Origin: Sulfitobacter sp.
Lineage (GTDB): Bacteria; Pseudomonadota; Alphaproteobacteria; Rhodobacterales; Rhodobacteraceae
DNA: 10,912 bases
Reading direction: 5' to 3'
Assembly (NCBI GenBank): GCA_024636405.1
Contig: JAGXHC010000260.1
Span: 1-10,912 of the forward strand
Shown: positions 4,895 to 10,912 of the stretch, piece after piece
Position numbering within the stretch: the stretch's first letter is position 1
How the letters are laid out: the number at the start of each line of letters is the position of its first letter
The notes under the pieces: generated by a model
Told to the model about the DNA's origin: nothing
Seen by the model: the letters and a program-made list of their open reading frames with translations, nothing else
Databases searched by the model: none
Program-made: the position numbers and the translations under genes

Positions 4895-6073
4895 TCAGGC
4901 GGCCTGAACGTCGGAGACTGTGGCAAGCGCGCGCAGGATGACATCGGCCACCGCATCAAGCTCATCCAGGGTCAGGTGAACGGGCAGCCGCACGTCACAG
5001 GCACGCATCAACATGGCGCGGGTCCGGGGAAGCTCGGGCAAGTCCTCAATGAACTTCCAATTCCAGAAGGCGCGCGCGTTGTCCGAGCTTTGGCCAAAGA
5101 CCTGCACCTTGACGCCCAAATCTTCGGCATGGGCGGCGAATGCGCGGATGGTGGCATCGTTCATGCCTTCGAGATTGAATTGTATCGAATCAGGTGCACG
5201 GATTTCCCCCGGCAAGGGCGCGGGCACCGTGATATGGGGTGAGCGGCGCAGACGTTTGGCCAAATAGTCATGGTTGCGCAGGCCATCCGCGATGCGGCGG
5301 GGCAGTTCGGGCAACTGGGGTCGGATGACTGCGGCCGCGAGATTTGACATGCGCAGATTATACAGTGGCAGTCGGTTCTGCCATTTGGCAAAGACATCGT
5401 GTAGAACCGGGTGCTTTTTCCAGTTATGCTCGTACGCGCCGGACATGATGATGGCGCGTGCGATCAGATCGGCGTCATCGGTGACCATAATGCCGCCTTC
5501 GCCCGAGTTGATCATTTTGTAGGATTGAAAGGAGAAGCATCCGATCATGCCGATCGTGCCGATTTTGCGCCCGTGCCACAGAGTGCCCAGCGAATGGGCC
5601 GCGTCTTCAATCACGGGGACGTTCGCGGCGTCGCACAGCGCCATGATCGCGTCCATGTCTGAGGTATGGCCGCGCATGTGGCTGATAATCACGCCGTCTA
5701 TTTGCGGTAATTTCCGTGCGAAATCATCCAGATCGATGCGATAGTTCGCACCAACCTCACATAAGACCGGCTGCATGCCTGCATGGATCACGGCAGAAGG
5801 AACGGCGGCGAAGGTAAATCCGGGAAGCAGGACCTTTGCTCCCTTGGGCAAATCCAGTGCCAGAAGGGATAAGAACAACGCAGCGGAGCACGATGACACC
5901 GCAAGGGCGTAGGTGCTGCCCATCATCGTGGCGAATTCTGTTTCAAGCAGCGATACCGGTGCGCCTTCGGGCGCTGTGTACCGGAACAGATCACCGCTTT
6001 GTAGCAGGTGATCAAGCGCCTCGCGTGCGGCAGGGGGGATTGGTTCGGCGCGGTGGATATCGGTACATGTCAT
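4895..6073 (-). CDS. DegT/DnrJ/EryC1/StrS-family PLP-dependent aminotransferase
   Basis: A 392-aa fold-type I PLP enzyme of the family best known for transaminating keto-sugars. Visible marks are SCSAAL (about 61-66) for phosphate binding, LPGFTFAA (83-90), the cofactor-ring Asp in EDAAHSLG (Asp157), and the Schiff-base Lys186 in SFQSYKMINSGEGG. The C-terminal small domain carries RACDVRLPVHLTLDELD. The region that often reads HLYG in relatives reads SHMRGHTSDMD here. No sugar nucleotide or glycosyltransferase gene is nearby. Instead it follows the FAD oxidoreductase of the amine-glutamylation cluster by 98 nt on the same strand. It could transaminate an aldehyde or ketone arising from that pathway, or be a separate gene. 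The ATG is preceded by AGGA at 9 nt. The substrate is unknown and the family call is secure. Confidence 0.85.
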   Translation of the reverse strand: MTCTDIHRAEPIPPAAREALDHLLQSGDLFRYTAPEGAPVSLLETEFATMMGSTYALAVSSCSAALFLSLLALDLPKGAKVLLPGFTFAAVPSAVIHAGMQPVLCEVGANYRIDLDDFARKLPQIDGVIISHMRGHTSDMDAIMALCDAANVPVIEDAAHSLGTLWHGRKIGTIGMIGCFSFQSYKMINSGEGGIMVTDDADLIARAIIMSGAYEHNWKKHPVLHDVFAKWQNRLPLYNLRMSNLAAAVIRPQLPELPRRIADGLRNHDYLAKRLRRSPHITVPAPLPGEIRAPDSIQFNLEGMNDATIRAFAAHAEDLGVKVQVFGQSSDNARAFWNWKFIEDLPELPRTRAMLMRACDVRLPVHLTLDELDAVADVILRALATVSDVQAA

Positions 6074-6091
6074 ATTTGGTTATCCTGAATG

Positions 6092-6116
6092 CTTGTTTTC
6101 AAAATCGTAAAACAAG
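6092..6116. promoter_or_regulatory. AT-rich 8-bp inverted repeat upstream of the DegT-type gene
   Basis: CTTGTTTT (6092-6099) and AAAACAAG (6109-6116) are exact reverse complements around a 9-nt spacer. The left arm starts 19 nt before the aminotransferase ATG, in a gap that is AT-rich compared with its surroundings. It could be an operator or a hairpin in the leader. It may mean that this gene has its own regulation. Confidence 0.35.
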
Positions 6117-6171
6117 GCAGGACCCGCACCAAGCGTTTTCTGCCGAACAAAATGTCGCGGGGATTAAGGGG

Positions 6172-7476
6172 TCAGACGCCGATCCGGTCGCGTGTGGCGT
6201 ACCAGACCATCGCCAGTGCCAGCAGCGGATTGCGCAGCGCAGCACCACCGGGGAATGGCGCAGTAGGCACTTTTGCCATGGTGTCAAACCCATCGGATTG
6301 CCCCATGATCGCCTGGGCCATCAACGCGCCTGCGTGGGTTGCGGTGCCGACACCGTGACCGGAGTATCCGGAGGCTGACAGCATATTGGGCGCAAGTCGG
6401 GCCAGATAGGGAAAGCGTTTCATCGTGATCGCCAGCGTGCCGCCCCAAGCGTGGTCAATGCGCACGTCGCGCAGATGGGGAAAGACCACCGACATAGGCT
6501 TGCGAACTTTGGCGGCGATGTCTGACGGGAAGCGGTAACCATAGCTTTCGCCGCCTCCGAACAACAGCCGACCGTCGTGTGAAAGGCGGAAATAGTTAAC
6601 CACGAAACGGCTGTCGGCGACGGCAACATCGCGTGCCAGCACATCCTTGGCCGCGTCTCCGAGCGGTTCGGTGGCGACGATGAAATTGTTGATCGGCATG
6701 ACGCGCGCCGCAACTTTGCGATTTAGCCCACCCATGTAGCCGTTGCACGCCAGTACCACGTGATCCGCGATGATGTGCCCTGCGTCGGTGCGCACAGTGG
6801 CGGGGTCGACTTCGTCAATTGTATTGGCTGCGGACCCCTCGAATATGCGGACACCGGCGGCAGACGCGGCGCGCGCCAGCCCCAGTGCGAAATTAAGCGG
6901 GTGCAGATGCGCCGCCCCCATATCGAGAACGCCACCATGATAATCCGGCGACGGGCAAACCGTGCGAAACGCTTGTGCGTCCAACGGCGCGATCTGGTCA
7001 TAGCCGTAGCGTGTTTGAAGCAACTCGGCGTAGGCGTGCAAATGTCGCACGTCGCTGTCGGCTGATCCGGCCCAGGCGACGCCGGGCTTAAGGTGGCAAT
7101 CAATATTGTGTTTTCCGATCAGGGATTTGACCAAAGCTTTCGCATCCTGCCCCATCTCCCAAAGACGGGCGGCGGCGTCAGGCCCCACCATTTTTTCAAG
7201 CGCGTCCTGTTCGACCCGCTGGCCACTGCCCAATTGACCGCCGTTACGCCCCGATGCACCGAATCCAACGCGCTGCGCATCAATGAGAATCACGTCGCGT
7301 CCAGCCTCTGCCAGATGCAGGGCTGCCGACAGGCCCGTGTAGCCACCGCCAATGACACAGACATCTGCTTTTTGCGCACCCTTGAGCACCGGATAGGCGT
7401 CATGCGGGGTGGCCGTTGCGGCATACCAACTGTCGGGGTAGGCCCCCTTGGTGTCATTGGCGTAAAGCAGGTTCAC
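6172..7476 (-). CDS. puuB: FAD-dependent oxidoreductase, PuuB-like gamma-glutamyl-amine oxidase
   Basis: A DAO-fold flavoenzyme (434 aa), expected to oxidise a gamma-glutamylated amine such as gamma-glutamylputrescine to its aldehyde. An N-terminal extension of about 37 residues precedes the Rossmann strand VCVIGGGYTGLSAALHLAE, with GGGYTG at 43-48, and the ribose-binding acid in ILIDAQ (Asp66). GASGRNGGQ (73-81) is the hallmark of the PuuB/OrdL-type subgroup. The C-terminal flavin loop SGYSGHGVG is present. The start is GTG 7476, with GGGAG 9 nt upstream. It lies 49 nt after the second GS-like gene on the same strand. The exact amine substrate is not readable from sequence. The OrdL/PuuB subgroup also acts in related glutamylation routes. 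Confidence 0.8.
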   Translation of the reverse strand: MNLLYANDTKGAYPDSWYAATATPHDAYPVLKGAQKADVCVIGGGYTGLSAALHLAEAGRDVILIDAQRVGFGASGRNGGQLGSGQRVEQDALEKMVGPDAAARLWEMGQDAKALVKSLIGKHNIDCHLKPGVAWAGSADSDVRHLHAYAELLQTRYGYDQIAPLDAQAFRTVCPSPDYHGGVLDMGAAHLHPLNFALGLARAASAAGVRIFEGSAANTIDEVDPATVRTDAGHIIADHVVLACNGYMGGLNRKVAARVMPINNFIVATEPLGDAAKDVLARDVAVADSRFVVNYFRLSHDGRLLFGGGESYGYRFPSDIAAKVRKPMSVVFPHLRDVRIDHAWGGTLAITMKRFPYLARLAPNMLSASGYSGHGVGTATHAGALMAQAIMGQSDGFDTMAKVPTAPFPGGAALRNPLLALAMVWYATRDRIGV

Positions 7477-7525
7477 GGTCGTCGTCTCCCTTATTGGATC
7501 CGTTCGCGTCGGAGCAAGCGCCGCG

Positions 7526-8884
7526 TCAGACGTTCATCAGCAAATGTTCACGTTCCCAAGGGGAGATGACCTGAAGGAACTCGTCGTATTCTGCCCGTTT
7601 CACGATGGCATAAACCCGTGCAAACTCCGGGCCCAATACATCGTGAAGGTCGGTCGCTTGTTCAAATAAATCAAGCGCTTCGCCCAGGACCTGAGGGATA
7701 TCGCCGTCACCTGAATACGCATCGCCCTTGAACTCAGGCAGCGGCATTTTGCCTTCGGTCAACCCCAGATAACCGCAGGCAAGGCTTGCGGCGATGCCCA
7801 GATAGGGGTTGCAGTCCATGCCGGCCAGACGGTTTTCGACCCGGCGCGAGGCGGCGCCAGACAGCGGAACGCGGATGCCGGTGGTGCGGTTGTCGCGGCC
7901 CCATTCCAGATTGATCGGCGCCGCGTGATCTTTGACGTAGCGGCGGTAGCTGTTCACATAGGGCGCCAGCACCGCGAGTGCGTCGGGCATGTGGTTCTGC
8001 AGCCCGGCAATAAAATGCATGAAGGCTTCGGTTTCGCCGCCTTCGGGATCGGAAAAGATGTTTTTGCCCGTGTCGACATCCAAAACCGAATGATGGATGT
8101 GCATGGCGCTGCCCGGCTCGTCCGAAATTGGTTTGGCCATGAAGGTGGCATAACATTCGTGGCGCAGGGCGGCTTCGCGGATCAGGCGTTTGAAATAGAA
8201 TACTTCGTCCGCAAGACGCACCGGATCGCCGTGCACGAGGTTGATCTCTAGCTGGCCAGCGCCGCCTTCTTGTGTGATCCCGTCAATTTCAAAGCCCTGC
8301 GCCTCGGCAAAGTCGTAGATGTCGTCGATTACAGGGCCAAATTCATCCACGGCGGTCATGGAATAGGCCTGTCGCGCGGCGGCGGGCCGACCGGAGCGTC
8401 CCATCATCGGCTTGATTTCATGGGCGGGGTCAAGGTTGCGCGCAACAAGGAAGAATTCCATTTCCGGCGCGACGACAGGCTCCCAACCTTTGTCTCGATA
8501 AAGCTGCACCACACGCTTGAGCACGTTGCGCGGCGAATAGGGCACGGCGGTGCCGTCACGGTCATATGCGTCGTGGATCACCTGCAGGGTCCAGTCGCCG
8601 GTCCAGGGGGCGGCGGTGGCGGTGCTCATGTCCGGACGCAGGATCATGTCTTTTTCGATAAACCCATCGGCGCCGGCCGCTTCACCCCATTCACCCGTGA
8701 TGGTCTGATAGAAGATGCTATCGGGTAAGTGGAAATATTCCTGCCGCGCGAATTTGGATGCGGGCACCGCTTTGCCGCGTGCAATGCCGGGCAGGTCGGG
8801 GATGATGCATTCGACCTCATCCAAGCGTTTGCCATCAAGGTATTCCCGTGCAGCGGGTGGCAGGTCATCGGTCCAGTCGGCCAT
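7526..8884 (-). CDS. puuA: Glutamine-synthetase-family gamma-glutamyl-amine ligase, PuuA-like (copy 1)
   Basis: Probably an ATP-dependent ligase joining glutamate to an amine such as putrescine, the first step of the Puu route. At 452 aa it keeps the GS core. Metal and substrate residues are Glu141/Glu143 (EMEFF), Glu206 and Glu213 (EGGAGQLEI), His262 (SAMHIHH), Arg333 and Arg338 (NRTTGIRVP), and Glu350/Arg352 (ENRLAGMDCNPYL). The family's N-terminal beta-grasp region is at about 20-100 (IIPDLPGIARGKAVP). No adenylylation-loop tyrosine motif of housekeeping GlnA is apparent, and neighbours are catabolic, so a nitrogen-assimilation GlnA is unlikely. The ATG overlaps the preceding amidotransferase stop as TGATG, indicating coupled translation, with GAGGG 4-5 nt upstream. 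Substrate choice is inferred. Confidence 0.83.
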   Translation of the reverse strand: MADWTDDLPPAAREYLDGKRLDEVECIIPDLPGIARGKAVPASKFARQEYFHLPDSIFYQTITGEWGEAAGADGFIEKDMILRPDMSTATAAPWTGDWTLQVIHDAYDRDGTAVPYSPRNVLKRVVQLYRDKGWEPVVAPEMEFFLVARNLDPAHEIKPMMGRSGRPAAARQAYSMTAVDEFGPVIDDIYDFAEAQGFEIDGITQEGGAGQLEINLVHGDPVRLADEVFYFKRLIREAALRHECYATFMAKPISDEPGSAMHIHHSVLDVDTGKNIFSDPEGGETEAFMHFIAGLQNHMPDALAVLAPYVNSYRRYVKDHAAPINLEWGRDNRTTGIRVPLSGAASRRVENRLAGMDCNPYLGIAASLACGYLGLTEGKMPLPEFKGDAYSGDGDIPQVLGEALDLFEQATDLHDVLGPEFARVYAIVKRAEYDEFLQVISPWEREHLLMNV

Positions 8885-9564
8885 CAGGCCCTCTCTTTCT
8901 TGAAGAATGCCGCCATCTTTTCCGCAATGTCGGCGTTGTCGACAGGCGCGTCCAGCATTGTGCTGGCAGCGGCCAGTTGTGCGTCGGGAACCACACCCTT
9001 GCCGCGGGTGCGGATCAGACCGTCGATGAAATCATGCCCAAATTCCGGATGCGGCTGGATTGTCCAGATGTGGTCGTCGTACATCAGCACCGCGTTTTCA
9101 CAAAAATCGGAAGACCCGACCACGCGGGCATTGTCAGGCAAATCGACAACCTGGTCCTGATGCCAGGCATTCAGCGCAAGGGTTTCGCCATCTATGTCGT
9201 ATTCCGTGCGCCCAACGGACCAGCCGCCCGCGAATTTCTCGACCTTGCCGCCCATGGCCTGCGCGATGATCTGATGGCCAAAGCACACGCCAATCAAAGG
9301 GCGCTTGGCATCATGAATGTCCCGCACCAGATCTTCGAGCGGGGGGATCCAATCCAATTCTTCATAGGCGCCGTGGCGCGACCCGGTGATCAACCAACCA
9401 TCGGCGTCTGTGACGGCATCGGGAAATTCCCCGTCCACAACCGACCAGATCTGAAAGTCGAAATCATGGCCATCAAGCAATTTGGTAAACATCTCGCCAT
9501 AGTCACCCATTGCCTGCTTCATGTTTTCGGGTGAATGGCCGGTTTGAAGAATGCCGATTTTCAT
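8884..9564 (-). CDS. Class I glutamine amidotransferase-like protein
   Basis: A 226-aa stand-alone GATase domain. The triad is complete: Cys94 in GVCFGHQ, and His172 and Glu174 in QPHPEF. The oxyanion/substrate loop LITGSRHGAYEE lies at about 58-69. In its setting between two PuuA-like ligases it most likely hydrolyses a gamma-glutamyl bond, the step done by PuuD in E. coli. Its nucleophile elbow GVCFGHQ is, however, of the GMP-synthase/GATase type rather than the GICRG form of the C26 peptidase group to which I recall PuuD belonging. It is therefore probably a functional analogue, not an orthologue. It starts 3 nt after the upstream ligase stop with only a weak Shine-Dalgarno, and overlaps the next ligase by 1 nt. 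Translational coupling is likely on both sides. Confidence 0.85.
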   Translation of the reverse strand: MKIGILQTGHSPENMKQAMGDYGEMFTKLLDGHDFDFQIWSVVDGEFPDAVTDADGWLITGSRHGAYEELDWIPPLEDLVRDIHDAKRPLIGVCFGHQIIAQAMGGKVEKFAGGWSVGRTEYDIDGETLALNAWHQDQVVDLPDNARVVGSSDFCENAVLMYDDHIWTIQPHPEFGHDFIDGLIRTRGKGVVPDAQLAAASTMLDAPVDNADIAEKMAAFFKKERA

Positions 9565-9567
9565 CGA

Positions 9568-10902
9568 TTACACCGTATCGAGATAAATCTCGACCTGTTC
9601 CTGAGGGGTCAATTCCTGCATGTAATGCAGTTCCTGGCGCTTGGTCAGCACAAAGTTGCGGATCAATTCAGGCGCAAAGATACGCGCGACTTCGGGAGAT
9701 GTCTCGAATGTATCGATTGCCGTTTTCCAGTCGCTGGGGATCTGCGGCAAATCGGCGGCATAGGCGTTGCCGGTGATGGGGGCGACAGGTTCCAATTCGT
9801 CCTCGATCCCGTTCATGGCAGCGCCCAGAACTGCGGCCAGCATCAGGTAGGGGTTCACATCGCCGCCCGAAACGCGGTGTTCGATCCGGCGTGCCTTGTG
9901 ATTGCCCGACGGGATGCGGATGGCAGAGGTACGGTTTTCATAGGCCCATGATATGCCGGTGGGCGCGTGGGCACCCGGCACCATGCGGTCAAAGCTGTTG
10001 GCGTGCGGGCAAAACACCAGCGCACTGCCCGGCATCGCTGCCATGCAGCCTGCGACCGCATGGCGCATCACGTCGGTGCCTTCAGGGCCGCCGTTGTCAA
10101 AGACATTGTCGCCGTCACTGTCCAGCACTGAAAAATGCGTGTGCAGCCCCGAGCCGGAATAGTCTTCGTATGGTTTCGCCATGAAACTGGCGGCAAATCC
10201 GTGACGACGCGCCAGGCCCTTGACCAGCATCTTGAAAAGCCAGGCGTCATCGGCGGCGCGCAAGGCGTCATCACAATGCATCAGGTTGATTTCAAACTGA
10301 CCCAGACCGGCCTCTGAAATCGCGGTATCGGCGGGAATGTCCATTTCTTCGCAGGCGTCATAAAGATCGGTGAAAAACTCATCGAACTGGTCCAGCGCCC
10401 GGATCGAAAGCGTCTCGGCCGCCTTGCGCCGTTTGCCCGATCGCGGTGACAGGGGCACCTGCAGCTTGCGACCTGAATCGTCGATCAGGAAGAACTCCAA
10501 TTCGACGGCGCAGACAGGTGTCAGATCACGCTCGCGGTAGCGTTGCAGAACGGCGCGAAGCGCATGCCGAGGATCGCCGGCATAGGGGCGGCCATCCTCG
10601 TGGAACATCCAGATCGGCAGCAGCGCGGACGGCGCATCAAGCCACGGCATCGGCAGAAATCCACGCTCGGTGGGTTTCAGCACGCCGTCGGCATCGCCGG
10701 ATTCAAACACCAGCGGGCTGTCATCAATGTCTTCGCCCCAGATATCAAGGTTAAGCACTGACATCGGAAAACGGGTGCCGTCCTCTACGACCTTATGAGC
10801 AAAGCGCGTGGGGATGCGCTTGCCGCGTGCCTGACCGTTCAGGTCGGCGGCAGCCACACGGATGGTGCGGACCTGCGGATGTTTACGGAGCCAGTTATTC
10901 AT
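9568..10902 (-). CDS. Glutamine-synthetase-family gamma-glutamyl-amine ligase, PuuA-like (copy 2)
   Basis: Second ligase of the cluster, 444 aa and first in transcription order. The active-site set is intact: Glu134/Glu136 (VELEFF), Glu197 and Glu204 (EAGLGQFEI), His254 (GLHTHF), Arg324 and Arg329 (ENRTSAIRI), and Glu341/Arg343 (EHRVSGGDVNPYL). It opens RTIRVAAADLNGQARGKRIP, where copy 1 reads ECIIPDLPGIARGKAVP, and has a basic insert SPRSGKRRK (152-160). The two proteins are clearly divergent paralogues rather than a recent duplication, which suggests different amines or a mixed complex. The ATG at 10902 is the first possible start, because an in-frame TGA lies at 10908-10906. GGGTGA upstream could serve as a Shine-Dalgarno. 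The gene appears complete, but its promoter lies outside the window. Confidence 0.85.
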   Translation of the reverse strand: MNNWLRKHPQVRTIRVAAADLNGQARGKRIPTRFAHKVVEDGTRFPMSVLNLDIWGEDIDDSPLVFESGDADGVLKPTERGFLPMPWLDAPSALLPIWMFHEDGRPYAGDPRHALRAVLQRYRERDLTPVCAVELEFFLIDDSGRKLQVPLSPRSGKRRKAAETLSIRALDQFDEFFTDLYDACEEMDIPADTAISEAGLGQFEINLMHCDDALRAADDAWLFKMLVKGLARRHGFAASFMAKPYEDYSGSGLHTHFSVLDSDGDNVFDNGGPEGTDVMRHAVAGCMAAMPGSALVFCPHANSFDRMVPGAHAPTGISWAYENRTSAIRIPSGNHKARRIEHRVSGGDVNPYLMLAAVLGAAMNGIEDELEPVAPITGNAYAADLPQIPSDWKTAIDTFETSPEVARIFAPELIRNFVLTKRQELHYMQELTPQEQVEIYLDTV

Positions 10903-10912
10903 ACGTCACCCA

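Noticed and set aside
7526..8884. Housekeeping glutamine synthetase GlnA or gamma-glutamylmethylamide synthetase GmaS
   Set aside because: The neighbours are an amidotransferase and a GASGRNGGQ-type oxidase, not glnB or the mgs genes. The pair of divergent copies fits PuuA-like amine ligases better.
8848..9534. A 228-aa plus-strand open frame opposite the amidotransferase
   Set aside because: It mirrors the codon structure of the real gene, which has a complete catalytic triad and operon spacing.
10038..10048. A third exact CTGC-N3-GCAG match (CTGC-CAT-GCAG)
   Set aside because: It lies in the middle of the coding sequence of ligase copy 2, in a GC-rich gene and away from any promoter position. 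Treated as chance. It also shows that the motif alone is not proof of PhaR binding.

Overview
The window reads as chromosomal DNA from an alphaproteobacterium, most likely a member of the Rhodobacteraceae (Roseobacter group). The reasons are the divergent phaZ / phaC-phaP-phaR arrangement, PhaR and PhaZ N-termini typical of that family, and a GS / amidotransferase / GS / FAD-oxidoreductase cluster that is common there. The family assignment comes from protein recognition by eye; no search was run. Nothing points to a phage, plasmid, IS element, CRISPR array, tRNA or rRNA.

Left half (1-4816), polyhydroxyalkanoate (PHA) storage. The window opens with the last codons of a + strand gene that looks like the C-terminus of an alpha/beta hydrolase. 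A convergent, hairpin-rich gap follows. phaZ (intracellular PHA depolymerase, minus strand) is divergent from phaC (class I PHA synthase, plus strand) across a 104-bp shared control region. phaC is followed by phaP (phasin, the granule coat protein) and phaR (the PHA-responsive repressor), both on the plus strand. Exact CTGC-N3-GCAG sites, the form I recall for Rhodobacter PhaR operators, lie upstream of phaP and of phaR. At phaP a perfect 12-bp inverted repeat carries one exact and one near site around a plausible promoter. This fits the known PhaR model: free PhaR represses phaP and itself, and is titrated off DNA when granules form. Hairpin terminators follow phaP (strong) and phaR (short, with a T5 tract).

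Right half (4895-10902), amine gamma-glutamylation, all on the minus strand and therefore read right to left. The order is a glutamine-synthetase-like ligase (444 aa), a class I glutamine amidotransferase (226 aa), a second glutamine-synthetase-like ligase (452 aa) and a FAD-dependent DAO-fold oxidoreductase (434 aa). Junctions of 3 nt, a 1-nt TGATG overlap and 49 nt indicate one transcript. The set matches the logic of the Puu pathway: PuuA ligates an amine to glutamate, PuuB oxidises the adduct, and a PuuD-type activity removes glutamate. The aldehyde dehydrogenase (PuuC) and the GABA transaminase (PuuE) are not in the window. After 98 nt comes a DegT/DnrJ/EryC1/StrS-type PLP aminotransferase with no sugar-biosynthesis neighbours. 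Its role is the main open question here.

The two halves converge at about 4763-4894, which holds the phaR terminator and a GC-rich CCTCCGGCGGGG element that may be a dispersed extragenic repeat. I found no wholly new system. The points most worth a second look are the PhaR operator layout, the paired ligases around a non-PuuD-like amidotransferase, and the orphan DegT enzyme.
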